In this document: one piece after another, positions 1 to 8,644 of the stretch
How the letters are laid out: the number at the start of each line of letters is the position of its first letter
Numbering within the stretch: position 1 is the stretch's first letter
Assembly (NCBI RefSeq): GCF_017744115.1
Contig: NZ_JAGHQW010000020.1
Coordinates: 35,139 to 99,138 of the forward strand
Length of the DNA stretch: 64,000 nucleotides
Direction of reading: 5' to 3'
Origin: Salinisphaera sp. G21_0
GTDB lineage: Bacteria; Pseudomonadota; Gammaproteobacteria; Pseudomonadales; Endozoicomonadaceae
Notes under the pieces: generated by a model
Databases searched by the model: none
What the model saw: the letters and a program-made list of their open reading frames with translations, nothing else
Told to the model about the DNA's origin: nothing
Program-made: the position numbers and the translations under genes

Positions 1-537
1 CTGCTCAAGCAGTGCTACAGCTTTAGCATTATCATTCTGTTCGTGGCATTTGCGCTGTTTTATCAAGGCATGCTCAGTGCCACGATGTTGTTGGCGGGCT
101 TATTGATTTTCTTTTTTGGATTTAATTTTCTGGAAGCCACGCTGCCATCCCTGGTCAGCAAACTCGCGCCTGTGGGAACCCGTGGCACTGTCATGGGAGG
201 CTACTCAACCAGCCAGTTTCTGGGGGCTGCCCTGGGCGGCAGCCTTGGGGGCGTAGCCATGGAATATGGCGGTGTTCCCGCTGTCATAATGCTTTGTACA
301 ATTCCCACTGCCCTGTGGTGCTGGTTGTCTGTTACTATGAAGCAACCACCTTATGTGAGTACTATGGTAATGGCTCTGAATCCTGAGCTTGGTGATGTCA
401 GTTCGGTAGGAGAACGACTTGCTGGTATTGACGGTGTTCAGGAAGTGACAGTGCTTGCCGCAGAGAAAACAGCTTATCTGAAAGTTGATAAGCAGGCACT
501 GAACTGGTCCGAGTTAAGACAGTTTGGGCAGTGCTAG
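1..537 (+). CDS. MFS transporter, YajR-like, C-terminal part
   Basis: The reading frame is open from the first base, so the gene starts upstream of the window. The first ~110 residues are hydrophobic helices separated by short loops, with a Gly-rich stretch (about residues 60-90) typical of the second half of a major facilitator transporter. After the last helix comes a soluble ~55-residue tail (roughly residues 122-178) with the alternating strand/helix pattern of a small ferredoxin-like domain. E. coli YajR carries such a YAM domain after its 12 helices, so a YajR-type drug/proton antiporter is likely. The substrate is unknown. It is followed by ssb on the same strand. The MFS call is firm; the YAM assignment is inference from pattern. 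Confidence 0.75.
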   Translation: MLKQCYSFSIIILFVAFALFYQGMLSATMLLAGLLIFFFGFNFLEATLPSLVSKLAPVGTRGTVMGGYSTSQFLGAALGGSLGGVAMEYGGVPAVIMLCTIPTALWCWLSVTMKQPPYVSTMVMALNPELGDVSSVGERLAGIDGVQEVTVLAAEKTAYLKVDKQALNWSELRQFGQC

Positions 538-720
538 GTTCAGATATTAAACCTGCGGGTTGATACAGAATAAAAACGGGGAACCAAGTATAGGGCCTTT
601 GTTTTAATTGAGCATTTTTAATATGGTGTGGTCCTGTAAGGCTACTCCATGGTGTCTTCAATGAATGGGCTCTGTTCTTGGAGGCTATTTGAGTTTGAGT
701 GAATATGGCGGAGAAGCTAA

Positions 721-1275
721 ATGGCTCGAGGCGTTAATAAAGTAATACTGATTGGTAATCTGGGTAACGATCCGGATGTACGTTTTACTCCCAATGGCAG
801 TGCCGTTGCCAACCTGAGTCTGGCAACCAGTGAGTCCTGGAAAGACCGTAATACCGGTCAGCAACAGGAGAAAACGGAGTGGCACCGGGTGGTTATTTTC
901 GGCAAGCTGGCTGAGATCGCCCAGCAGTACCTTCGTAAAGGATCGAAAGTCTATATCGAAGGTAAGCTGCAGACACGCAAGTGGCAGGGTCAGGACGGTC
1001 AGGATCGGTATACTACCGAGATTGTTGTTGATGGATTCAGTGGCCAGCTGCAGATGCTGGATGGCCGTCAGGAAGGCGCTATGGGGGCTCCGATGGGAGG
1101 TGGCTACCAGCAGCAGGCACCGCAACAACAGCAGTCTTATGCTCCGCAGCAGCCTCAGCAATACGGATCACCACAACAACAACATCAACCAGCGCAGTCG
1201 CAGCAACCGCAATCAACTCCCCAGCCACAGCCTGCTGGTGGTTTTGACGATTTTGATGATGATATCCCGTTCTGA
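721..1275 (+). CDS. ssb: Single-stranded DNA-binding protein
   Basis: Binds single-stranded DNA at replication forks and during repair and recombination, and recruits partners through its acidic tip. The first ~110 residues form the OB fold, starting [15 protein letters not shown] and including the conserved WHRVV segment. A long Gln/Pro-rich disordered linker follows (about residues 118-172), and the protein ends with the classic tip DDFDDDIPF. At 184 aa it is close to the usual bacterial size. A GGAG ribosome site lies ~8 bases before the ATG. The last codons overlap the start of the folate gene downstream, which suggests translational coupling. No LexA-type operator was seen upstream. Confidence 0.97.
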   Translation: MARGVNKVILIGNLGNDPDVRFTPNGSAVANLSLATSESWKDRNTGQQQEKTEWHRVVIFGKLAEIAQQYLRKGSKVYIEGKLQTRKWQGQDGQDRYTTEIVVDGFSGQLQMLDGRQEGAMGAPMGGGYQQQAPQQQQSYAPQQPQQYGSPQQQHQPAQSQQPQSTPQPQPAGGFDDFDDDIPF

Positions 1276-1831
1276 GTTAAGAACCTCTCTCCGCGAGCGC
1301 CGGCGGGCATTAAGCGCTGACCAGCAGGTCAGCGCTGGTGTAATGTTGTGTGATATTCTCAGTGCCCGGCCTGAGCTTGCAGATAGCCAGCACATTGCTA
1401 TTTATATAGCCAGTGATGGCGAAATAAATCCGGACGTTCTCCGTGATTTTCTCTGGAATTCTGGCAAACAATGTTATCTGCCAGTGATTGGGAGCAATAA
1501 CAACCTTCTGTTTATTGAATACCTGCCCGACACTCATCTGGTTTTGAATCGTTTTGGAATCCCTGAGCCTTCCTTGCAGGAGGTAGAACCGATTTCACCG
1601 GAAAAGCTGGATGTTGTCCTTGTACCTTTAACCGGTTTTGATGAAGCTGGCAGAAGGCTTGGCATGGGAGGAGGCTTCTATGACAAAACATTTGCTTTTA
1701 CCCGTACTGCGAAAAAGCCAATACTTATCGGCCTTGCCCATGAGTGTCAGAAAGTTGAATCGATCCCTGTAGAACATTGGGATATAGACATGTCTGGTAT
1801 TGCAACGGACAGTCGCTATTACTCGGTATAA
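1259..1831 (+). CDS. ygfA: 5-formyltetrahydrofolate cyclo-ligase
   Basis: Catalyses ATP-dependent conversion of 5-formyl-THF to 5,10-methenyl-THF in cytoplasmic one-carbon metabolism. The 190-aa product has the family hallmarks: a basic N-terminus ([16 protein letters not shown]), a [20 protein letters not shown] segment matching the ATP/folate-binding GxGGGxYD motif, and a C-terminal IGLAHE...VPVE-type region. The frame is open much further upstream, but that part is a shadow of ssb. The ATG at 1259 (or 1256) gives the family's usual N-terminus. This start lies inside the last codons of ssb with no Shine-Dalgarno of its own, so reinitiation after ssb is likely. In E. coli the gene follows 6S RNA and zapA; that context is absent here. 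Confidence 0.9.
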   Translation: MISRSELRTSLRERRRALSADQQVSAGVMLCDILSARPELADSQHIAIYIASDGEINPDVLRDFLWNSGKQCYLPVIGSNNNLLFIEYLPDTHLVLNRFGIPEPSLQEVEPISPEKLDVVLVPLTGFDEAGRRLGMGGGFYDKTFAFTRTAKKPILIGLAHECQKVESIPVEHWDIDMSGIATDSRYYSV

Positions 1832-1841
1832 TTTGTTCTGG

Positions 1842-1873
1842 TAAAAACCACCCTGTTTTACCAAGAGGGTGGT
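1842..1873 (-). terminator. Rho-independent terminator between convergent genes
   Basis: An 8-bp perfect stem (ACCACCCT at 1847-1854 pairing with AGGGTGGT at 1866-1873). On the minus strand it is followed by a run of five T, which ends transcription of the secreted-protein gene at 1923-2723. On the plus strand it sits 16 bases after ygfA and may work there too, but with a poorer T tract. Confidence 0.7.
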
Positions 1874-1922
1874 ACTGTTTGGATATTGTCAGAGATTAAC
1901 ATTAATCATTCAGAATACCGGA

Positions 1923-2723
1923 CTAATAGCTTTCGCAGGCTTCTCCGGGAATACGCATAAGGGCTGGTTTACCGTAGGCAGATGTTAGCGCAGTAATCGT
2001 TGATACTTTTGAGTCGGTTCCAGAGTTTGTCAGACAGAAAGATACATCATCACCCTTTATGACAGAGGCTTGAGCTTTTCCATAACTGTACAATGTGCAT
2101 GAACTTTTCTGAACATTGATAGTAGACGTTTGTCGGCCATCAGAAACAGTGACGAATAAGTCAATTGGGTTTTCAGTGATGTATGCACTTCCTGCCGTTG
2201 TCCACCCGGTCATCTGCTTAACTAATAACAGGTTGGTGATACCTCTGTTTTTTGGTACAAAAAGATTGTCGCCAATATGCTCAAATTGTGAGTCGTTCTG
2301 TATTGATCCCTGATTTACCAGAACGCTGTCGATATAATAGCCATCCTCGGTCGTCAGTGTCATCATGCCACAGACGTAATCATTGGCAACGGGCAGTAAT
2401 CTTAATAGCTGGCTCAGAAAGACGTTGTGGGCAACACGGTTGGAAAGAACGTTGGTAGCACTTATGTCATAGACCTTTTGCGGGATGTATGACAATACTT
2501 TTGCAAAAGGGCTTTCCGGAGCATAGTTCCCACCACCTATAAGAATGGTTGCATGAGCAGCCAGCTCAAGAAAAGAGAAAGTACCGCTACTGAGAATGGC
2601 TGGAAAAGAACTCCCGCCTGAATACCCATCCTCAACCCCGACTCTGGTATCGGAAGGGACTCCCCATGATGCCGATGTGATTGATAACAATAAGACGACG
2701 AATAAACACTTTCCTCTAAACAT
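1923..2723 (-). CDS. Hypothetical secreted protein
   Basis: Not recognised. The 266-aa product begins with a clear Sec signal peptide: Lys/Arg near the start, a core VVLLLSITSASWG, then a likely cut near residue 22. The mature part is polar, with about four cysteines in its C-terminal two thirds that could form disulfides in the periplasm or outside. No catalytic motif was found. An AAGGGG ribosome site precedes the ATG. The gene is transcribed toward ygfA and ends at a shared terminator hairpin. It stands alone, with ~450 bases of AT-rich DNA upstream that contain no gene. A small secreted or surface protein is the most that can be said. Confidence 0.7.
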   Translation of the reverse strand: MFRGKCLFVVLLLSITSASWGVPSDTRVGVEDGYSGGSSFPAILSSGTFSFLELAAHATILIGGGNYAPESPFAKVLSYIPQKVYDISATNVLSNRVAHNVFLSQLLRLLPVANDYVCGMMTLTTEDGYYIDSVLVNQGSIQNDSQFEHIGDNLFVPKNRGITNLLLVKQMTGWTTAGSAYITENPIDLFVTVSDGRQTSTINVQKSSCTLYSYGKAQASVIKGDDVSFCLTNSGTDSKVSTITALTSAYGKPALMRIPGEACESY

Positions 2724-3173
2724 GCTAACCCCTTATCCGGATGGCTGTTTTAATTAAGAAAAACGGTTCTCTCTAAATAAAGATCAGAACCGAACGGTTG
2801 GACAGTAAGCAAGCCTTATTATTCCTAGCTTTAAATATATTTTTTTGAAATATTTCATGGCTGTTTATTAATTTAAGCTCGGTAATGGAACTCGCTTACT
2901 GCATGGAGAGATACTAAGAGGGATTCTAGAGTAATATTTTATTTCCGCAAAATGGTATGGCTATATAAAAAAATAGATAAATGTTTTTTTTTTATATAAA
3001 GGGATTTTCATAATCAATATATATAAAGCCGTAGTTGTTATATTTCCTGTCAGGTTGTTTTAATTAGTACTATGGTTTTTATCTTGTGGTTAATAAAATG
3101 GTTTTTCTGCTATTCGTCATATAATTTTGTAAATAATCTTTGAGTGATTTTTAATTTATGCGATTTAACCATT
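2724..3173. other. AT-rich intergenic DNA, no gene seen
   Basis: This 450-base stretch is markedly AT-rich, with T and A runs (for example around 2982-3000). No ORF with a ribosome site and no recognised RNA was found. It probably holds the promoter of the minus-strand secreted-protein gene, but no box stands out enough to call. Confidence 0.5.
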
Positions 3174-3336
3174 AAGTAGCTAACCATATGAAATCGTATA
3201 TTTCTGACTCCTTGTGCTGGCACTCTGCTTCGTTACAACTCCGGTCACATAGCTACGGCTATGCTCCCTCCGTTGTGCCTCGCATAGTACCAGCCCAAGT
3301 AGCCAGAAATATTCGATTCCATATGGCCAGCTACTT
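3174..3336 (+). repeat. 163-bp palindromic repeat, copy 1
   Basis: An imperfect palindrome across its whole length, running from AAGTAGCT to its complement AGCTACTT. Its centre is the small hairpin CATAGC-TACG-GCTATG near 3246-3261. The second copy at 8482-8644 lies in the opposite orientation and differs at only 3 of 163 positions by my alignment. No coding capacity is likely. It looks like a non-autonomous mobile element (MITE or REPIN-like). It abuts the cutC relic. Confidence 0.85.
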
Positions 3337-3537
3337 ATGCAAAAGCAGGCGTGCTTTCTGTTGATTTCTGTTGGTGTGGCAAGGGATGCGTTCATGGATC
3401 GTCCCGAACTGTTGGCAATGATTCGCCCTGTGGCTGGTGGCTTCTTTTATCCCATGGATGAAATTGTCCTGATGGAATACCAGATTAAAGATGCAGCCAT
3501 GGCAGGTGCTGATGCTATGGAAACATCAGCTCTGTGA
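3337..3537 (+). pseudogene. cutC relic (copper homeostasis protein), fragment
   Basis: A 66-codon open stretch whose C-terminal half (MIRPVAGGFFYPMDEIVLME...) follows the CutC pattern IRPRxGxFxYxxxEFxxM and the following ...ADA/GADG helix. The full family is ~250 residues; here only the second beta-strand/alpha-helix unit of the TIM barrel survives. The N-terminal part is replaced by the 163-bp repeat, and the rest is lost after the stop at 3535-3537. No ribosome site precedes it. I infer a decayed gene remnant; a chance match is possible over ~45 residues. Confidence 0.5.
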
Positions 3538-3766
3538 AGGTTGGTCAGATGAAGTCTATGATGGCACCAACATAAGATATACCCCTGTTCTTAATCACTA
3601 ACCTTCGTTATCTTAAAAGATATTGCTTTAGGGTGATCGTTCGTTCTTCGGGGCAATGCAGGAGTTGTTGCCTTGAATAACCGTTGCTTTTGGGATTGCC
3701 CCCTGCTCGCATGGCCGGTCGACGCGTGCGACAGTGGATGTTAAAACTCATACAGGGAAGCTAATG

Positions 3767-4687
3767 ATGAAATGGATGACCATCATTGTTTTTATGGTGT
3801 TGTTTCTTGTTCCCACAGGTAGGTCAGAAGCGAATTCCCCGGGCAAGTTTGCCCAGGTTTCACCGCGAGAGGCCTTGAGTGGTACAGCAAACGATGCGGT
3901 TATCGTCGATAGTCAAAATAGCTGGCTAACCGGTATATTGGTTGGAATCCCTGGCTCCAGAGAGTGGGTTAATGGGGTTTTGTGGAGTTCCGGGGAGTTG
4001 GCGGTGCATGCAAGTAAAGCGTCGCAGCTTTCTCAGTACCCTTCATTTCAATATTTACTGTCTGTCGAAGCATCGGGCCGGGAGCTTTGGAAGGATCTGG
4101 TTGCTACACCAGATTCAGATGCGCTCATTTTTTTCTTTAGAAGTAAAGCTTTCTGGAGCAGTCCTTTCAGTTCCGAAAGTGACTTCATTCTTACGGATAT
4201 TTCCTCTTTGGCAGAGGATTTTTCCGTTTCTCATTCTTTTAAAGCATTTCCGGAAGGGGCTGAAGTTGATTGGGATTATCACAGCAACTGGTTTTATCGT
4301 GAGAAAGTCGACAGTGGGCTGGTCACCAGAGTTCAGCGGATAAACAGACGTTTGTTCAGTGATCTTTGTATTATTGATGTTCATTTAGGCGGCAACCGAC
4401 GTGTTGTCAGTTATCGGGATGAATGGATACCCGAACAGAGTTTCCTCAACGAATCGGGTGAGAAAACTGTAAGTTTGCCCGTTAAAAAACGTGGGGCAGG
4501 TAACGATCATCCGTTTGTCCCTGATGTTGGACAGTTTACCACTTATCAGGAAAGCCTTTGCCGCTATGCAGAAGATGCTGCTGCTGCGAATCAGAAAGTG
4601 AATATTCTCTATTCGGATTTTTGGGATTCCAGTGAGCGCCTGGTCGAAGCAGAGGTTTATAAAATATGGGTTGAAGCGACAGAGTAG
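3767..4687 (+). CDS. Hypothetical secreted protein
   Basis: Not recognised. From the second of two adjacent ATGs (preceded by AGGGAAG at 3753-3759) the product is 306 aa. It starts with a signal peptide: MKWMTIIVFMVLFLVP, then cleavage near residue 22 (GRSEA). An upstream GTG at 3734 would add 11 residues and spoil the signal, so it is not used. The mature part is mixed charged and aromatic, with two cysteines and no enzyme motif that I can name. Together with the gene at 1923-2723 it makes two exported orphans close to the large 4881-7448 gene. The tail ends KIWVEATE. Export to the periplasm or beyond is inferred from the signal only. Confidence 0.7.
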   Translation: MKWMTIIVFMVLFLVPTGRSEANSPGKFAQVSPREALSGTANDAVIVDSQNSWLTGILVGIPGSREWVNGVLWSSGELAVHASKASQLSQYPSFQYLLSVEASGRELWKDLVATPDSDALIFFFRSKAFWSSPFSSESDFILTDISSLAEDFSVSHSFKAFPEGAEVDWDYHSNWFYREKVDSGLVTRVQRINRRLFSDLCIIDVHLGGNRRVVSYRDEWIPEQSFLNESGEKTVSLPVKKRGAGNDHPFVPDVGQFTTYQESLCRYAEDAAAANQKVNILYSDFWDSSERLVEAEVYKIWVEATE

Positions 4688-4880
4688 CTGTTTCGATACC
4701 ACTTGTTCAAAGCATAACATCATTGCAGACAGTTTATGCGGGTTTTGCAGCAACAGGCTGAGATTATAAGTTCATTGCCTGCCGGGTTATCCAATCAGAT
4801 CAATTTGTTCCGGGTTAAGTTATCAGTTATACATTTGAACCTTTTTGAGGAATGAGTGTCATAGGAATAAAAAAGATTTC

Positions 4881-7448
4881 ATGCAGCATGCAGAAAGCAA
4901 TCCGATGCAAAGCGGTTTCAGTCATGGCATAGGCAGCGACATTAGTCCAACTACCAATACTCCGGCAGTTGACCGTGGCAGTGATGGTCAGCGTAACCGC
5001 ACCGATCCTGATTCTGGTGAGCGCGGCACCCAGCCACAGGAGCGTGTTGAAAACCGTTGTCGTTTAAATGTGTGGCTGGTCGACAGAGTCACCAACACCC
5101 GTCGTGAGGTTGTCTCGACGTCAATTTGCCTGGAGGGGGCTGCTGCTGATCAGATTCGCAGGCGTGGTATTAGCGTTGTTGCAAGAGTGGTGAATTATTC
5201 TGAGCCACCCGGTACTGAAAATGCAGCTACTGCAACAGCCATGCCACAAGAACCACAGGCCGATGTCGTGCAGGCGGCAACAAATCAGGGTAGTGATGGC
5301 AATGCCGGGCTTGAATACTGGCTTGACCGCTTTCTGGATATTCCCCTGGATCGGTTTGCGGTACCCGGTGACGACGTTTTGGACATGTTTGCCAACATTA
5401 ACCTGCAAGTAGATGGTAGCAAGTTGACCGCTGAGGAATTGCGGTCTGCAGGTTTGAAGCGGGTGCTGAACAGACATGTGGCTGCCTGGCTGGAGAAGAA
5501 GCAAGATCGGAACCAGACAACAGGAAAACTGCTGGGCTTGCAAAAACTGATGCATGAGGATATGACCACCTATTTCCGAAACTGGGTGCTGCTGAAGTGT
5601 TACAGCGATATGCTTCGGGGTAAGCCGGTGTCTGAAACTGACCGTCAGCATCTGATACAGGCCCTGAATCAAAGTGTGTTGAATGATTTTGCTGAGTTGA
5701 CCAGTCAAGCCAGCATGATGATGGATTTTTATTCATTAAGTCTGCTCTATTTTATGGGAGGGTTGCCGTTCTTTGAGGATGGCGTTAACTACCACAAGGG
5801 CATTACCTTGCTCGCCTACTGCCCGACAATTATCAAGGAAATGTTTTTTTATTTGTCCCCGGTCAGCTTCTCTCCCTACGATTATGTGCGTTTTGCCCCG
5901 GTGAGCTTCACGTCATTGTTTGTCGATCAGCCTAATGTGCCACCACAAACCAAGCTTGGTGCTGCAATGCAGATAATGGTGATGTCTTATTTACAGCAGG
6001 TGAACGCTCACTTTCTGGTAGACAAGCGGTATAAACGCTCACGCTGGTTCTCTGACTCAGAGTTAAGTTCTGAACTCTTTCATATAGTCAGGGACTTGAT
6101 TGCAGAATGTCTGTTGTATACCGGAGGTATGAACGGAAGAAATAAGCCATGCAGGCGTAAAATATTGGAGGTTGACAGGAGGTTTCAATCAGCCGTCGCT
6201 CGTGCCCGAAAAGACTACATTCAAGGGGAGGGCGACATTCATGCTTTAGTCACCTGTCTTCTGGCAAGCATCCATCAGCGTGCACATTCTGCTTCACCAA
6301 TGTATAGCTGGAAAGTAGCCAACTTATATCGCAAAGCCGCACAAATGTCCCCTAATCACTGGTCAAGTGCCTATATTTTTTTCCTTAAAGCCCGTAAGTG
6401 GGAGTTGGCTGCCGATGCAGCAACTGAATATGCCAGGTATTATCTGAAGAAAAGCCCTCTGCTGGCTGAGTATTGGAGGGATACCAGTGAGCGGATCATG
6501 GAGTTGTCTGCCTTTTCGGAATCACCAAAAGGGCAGGCAGCGGTTTCAGATAAAGACTACGATTTTGACGCAGTTCTACGACAGTTTTCTGAAGATGTAC
6601 CAAAGTTTGACAACCTGCCGGTGGGGCTTGCCCGCAATAAAGGCAGGAAGCGCAATGGTCAAAGAAATGAGTCTGTTAACAAGTCAGAGCATGATGTCAT
6701 TGAATCCCCGAAGGTGAGTGGAGCTGAGGGGCGCGAGCCAGAGGTGAACAAGCCAGGTCACCGGGAGGTTGCGCCAGTGATCAGGGTGGTTCGATCCGGC
6801 AGACATCATGCTGCCTATCCATCGGCTGATTCTCAGGGTTTCCAGGTACAGTCGGCCAGGGGGCCCATAAAGCCATTTGAAAAACTGCTCTCCCGACACT
6901 GGAATCCGGTTATTCTGCAAACACTCCGGTGTATCCGGGCGGCCAGGGCCCGTTCGGATATAAACGGCGAGCGGCAGATATACCAGAAGTTGTTGAATCA
7001 GCCTCTTTTGAAAACCTGTATTGGCATTGAGCGAATCTGGGAGGAGTGCGCCTGGACGGAGTTGCATCAGTTTGATGATTTTTTCCGCTCGGCTATTATT
7101 CCCGATGCACCGATGAGACAGAAGGCCAGGCAATGGGTGCTGGATGCCAGAAATAAATTTATTTTGCCGTCACTGATGCATTGTCTTGAATTGGATCAGA
7201 TTGACCCGGACATCAACCCTGAAGTCATCTGGAATGCTGTGCAGGCAATGCTGAAACAACCGGAAATCGCCGACGACCCTAAGGTCGATGCTGAAATCAG
7301 ATTCAGACTGCGTTGCCTGTTCAGTTCCATGGGGCATACTTTCAGTCTCTGGGCTATGACTGATTTATCCAAGGCTAACCAACACCGGCAAAGGGCACAG
7401 ACATGGTATGGGTACAAAAGAATCGATCCGGGTTATGTTTGGGCCTAG
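4881..7448 (+). CDS. Large hypothetical protein, possible effector
   Basis: Not recognised. The 855-aa product has no signal peptide. The first ~110 residues are low-complexity and polar (Ser, Gly, Asn, Asp), as in many type III-dependent proteins. The middle (~250-560) is helix-rich, with TPR-like segments such as AYIFFLKARKWELAADAATEYARYY. A basic, disordered linker (~590-660, with KGRKRNGQR) leads to a second helical domain. The in-frame TTG at 4845 is less likely than the ATG at 4881, which has AGGAAT 14 bases upstream. The stop codon lies in the first bases of a degenerate copy of the inverted-repeat element seen after groL, so the 3' end may have been rewritten by insertion. Secretion is conjecture. 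Confidence 0.6.
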   Translation: MQHAESNPMQSGFSHGIGSDISPTTNTPAVDRGSDGQRNRTDPDSGERGTQPQERVENRCRLNVWLVDRVTNTRREVVSTSICLEGAAADQIRRRGISVVARVVNYSEPPGTENAATATAMPQEPQADVVQAATNQGSDGNAGLEYWLDRFLDIPLDRFAVPGDDVLDMFANINLQVDGSKLTAEELRSAGLKRVLNRHVAAWLEKKQDRNQTTGKLLGLQKLMHEDMTTYFRNWVLLKCYSDMLRGKPVSETDRQHLIQALNQSVLNDFAELTSQASMMMDFYSLSLLYFMGGLPFFEDGVNYHKGITLLAYCPTIIKEMFFYLSPVSFSPYDYVRFAPVSFTSLFVDQPNVPPQTKLGAAMQIMVMSYLQQVNAHFLVDKRYKRSRWFSDSELSSELFHIVRDLIAECLLYTGGMNGRNKPCRRKILEVDRRFQSAVARARKDYIQGEGDIHALVTCLLASIHQRAHSASPMYSWKVANLYRKAAQMSPNHWSSAYIFFLKARKWELAADAATEYARYYLKKSPLLAEYWRDTSERIMELSAFSESPKGQAAVSDKDYDFDAVLRQFSEDVPKFDNLPVGLARNKGRKRNGQRNESVNKSEHDVIESPKVSGAEGREPEVNKPGHREVAPVIRVVRSGRHHAAYPSADSQGFQVQSARGPIKPFEKLLSRHWNPVILQTLRCIRAARARSDINGERQIYQKLLNQPLLKTCIGIERIWEECAWTELHQFDDFFRSAIIPDAPMRQKARQWVLDARNKFILPSLMHCLELDQIDPDINPEVIWNAVQAMLKQPEIADDPKVDAEIRFRLRCLFSSMGHTFSLWAMTDLSKANQHRQRAQTWYGYKRIDPGYVWA

Positions 7449-7520
7449 GAGGATTAGACTGAGAATAGCGCCCGTCTAGGCGACCCCGTAGCGAGGATGG
7501 CAGAAAATTGAGGATAAAAA
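7443..7520 (+). repeat. Degenerate left part of the 182-bp inverted-repeat element
   Basis: The stretch around GAGAATAGCGCCCGTCTAGG and the following bases to about 7520 matches 15176-15231 after groL with few differences, including AGAAAATTGAGGAT. The left terminal repeat is recognisable but diverged (CTAGGAGGATTAGACTGAG), and the right half is missing. It begins at the stop codon of the 855-aa gene. Confidence 0.7.
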
Positions 7521-7541
7521 GTCGGAAATGCCCACAACCGG

Positions 7542-7622
7542 GAAAAGGAGCTTCAGGTTTACCTGAACGACCCAACGGTAGCGATTGACACTAATCCATT
7601 AAAAGCCGATCTCGACAAGTAG
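7542..7622 (+). pseudogene. IS66-type transposase relic
   Basis: A short open stretch reads ...ELQVYLNDPTVAIDTNPLKADLDK and stops. IS66-family transposases carry a YLxDGxxxIDNNxAE motif in the same position near the C-terminus. The stretch lies right after the degenerate repeat. It is only ~25 residues, so the call rests on one motif. The intact IS66 reading frame at the window's right edge shows the family is present here. Confidence 0.4.
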
Positions 7623-7665
7623 GCGGAGTCTGCCCCCTGTTTGAAAGATTACTTAGCAACTGATT

Positions 7666-7995
7666 ATGAGAGATAACATGGATCTTCGGACAGGTTGGAA
7701 TACTAAGTCACTGGGCGATCATATACCTGTAAACTCTCCCCAAAGTGATAAGGGCTCAAATGCAGGCGAGGGTATATCTATTCCAGAGAAGCAACAAAAC
7801 GCAGAGTTGTCTTTTCTGAAGTCTTGCACAATTGTTAGCGTAAATTGTGAAAATAAAGTTGAACAGCCATTAAAAACGATGGCTGAAGACAGCCGCAAAG
7901 GGGAAGATGCTCTAGAGAGGGTACACTCACCCGCTTCATATTATTCGTTAGCCTCCTGCCATTATCCATTTATCAAGGAGAATGCCATATGCTAG
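7666..7995 (+). CDS. Hypothetical protein, first of two overlapping ORFs
   Basis: Not recognised. The 109-aa product is polar with no signal peptide. An ATG at 7678 after GAGAG is an alternative start. The end (YSLASCHYPFIKENAIC) overlaps the next ORF by 7 bases in another frame. A single base added near 7992 would fuse the two into one ~235-aa protein reading ...ENAIC-LANYLAFG..., which resembles the cysteine-containing helix of papain or NlpC-like enzymes. So this may be the 5' half of a frameshifted gene rather than a separate gene. The repeat/IS relic lies directly upstream. Confidence 0.45.
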   Translation: MRDNMDLRTGWNTKSLGDHIPVNSPQSDKGSNAGEGISIPEKQQNAELSFLKSCTIVSVNCENKVEQPLKTMAEDSRKGEDALERVHSPASYYSLASCHYPFIKENAIC

Positions 7996-8372
7996 CTAAT
8001 TATTTGGCATTCGGGGTAAATTTTTACGACGATATCGATTGCATATATGCACAATGGGAGGACTGGTATTTGTCTATGCCAGAGGTAAAAATACTCCCCT
8101 TCGACCCGGCAAGCCTCCAAAAGGGCGATATTGTCCAGTTTTGTGAAACCTGTGTTGATGGCGTTGTTAAACCAAAACACTCTCAATTTTATCTCGGGAA
8201 CTTGTTGTATATATCTGCATTTGGTTCTCAGGGAAATATAGCGATTCATAAGCTGGAGGAAAGTATCAGCAGATATAGTGATTTTCGCATTGTCAGAAGA
8301 GATAAAACAGAGATCGATTCAGTCCCTGAGTGGATTAATTGTCCTCAATCTGACTCATTTTTCCTTTGGTAG
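7989..8372 (+). CDS. Hypothetical protein with LRAT/NlpC-like segment
   Basis: The 127-aa product contains GDIVQF followed after ~15 residues by KHSQFYLGNLLYISAFG. This pattern (GDxVxF ... HxxxYLGNxLYIS) is typical of the His half of NlpC/P60, CHAP or LRAT-type papain-like folds. The catalytic Cys would have to come from upstream, and a candidate Cys (TGC at 7990-7992) sits in the overlapping ORF. An excellent ribosome site AAGGAG (7974-7979) lies 9 bases before this ATG, so independent translation is also credible. I cannot decide between a split gene and two cistrons. The product ends SFFLW, and about 100 bases of plain DNA separate it from the second 163-bp repeat. Confidence 0.5.
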   Translation: MLANYLAFGVNFYDDIDCIYAQWEDWYLSMPEVKILPFDPASLQKGDIVQFCETCVDGVVKPKHSQFYLGNLLYISAFGSQGNIAIHKLEESISRYSDFRIVRRDKTEIDSVPEWINCPQSDSFFLW

Positions 8373-8481
8373 CCAGGTTTGTCGAAAGATAGAGTCATAG
8401 AGTAAAAGCCTTAATTCGTTTTTACAGCGATAAAGCAGCAGAAGCAGGGAACCTGGCCCTTCACTTCTGCTTATGGCGGCT

Positions 8482-8644
8482 AAGTAGCTGGCCATATGGA
8501 ATCGAATATTTCTGGCTACTTGGGCTGGTACTATGCGAGGCACAACGGAGGGAGCATAGCCGTAGCTATGTGACTGGAGTTGTAACGAAGCAGAGTGCCA
8601 GCACCAGGAGTCAGAAATATATGATTTCATATGGTTAGCTACTT
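8482..8644 (-). repeat. 163-bp palindromic repeat, copy 2
   Basis: Reverse-orientation copy of 3174-3336, ~98% identical and with the same two ends. Its right end overlaps the stop codon of rep (8643-8645). Folded as RNA it would make a long hairpin at the end of the rep transcript and could serve as a terminator for it. Similarity this high over 5.3 kb points to recent movement or gene conversion. Confidence 0.85.

Noticed and set aside
538..720. LexA (SOS) box before ssb
   Set aside because: No CTGT-N8-ACAG motif was found by eye in the gap.
830..1255. Long upstream extension of the ygfA frame
   Set aside because: It only reads ssb out of frame; the 5-FCL family starts at 1256-1259.
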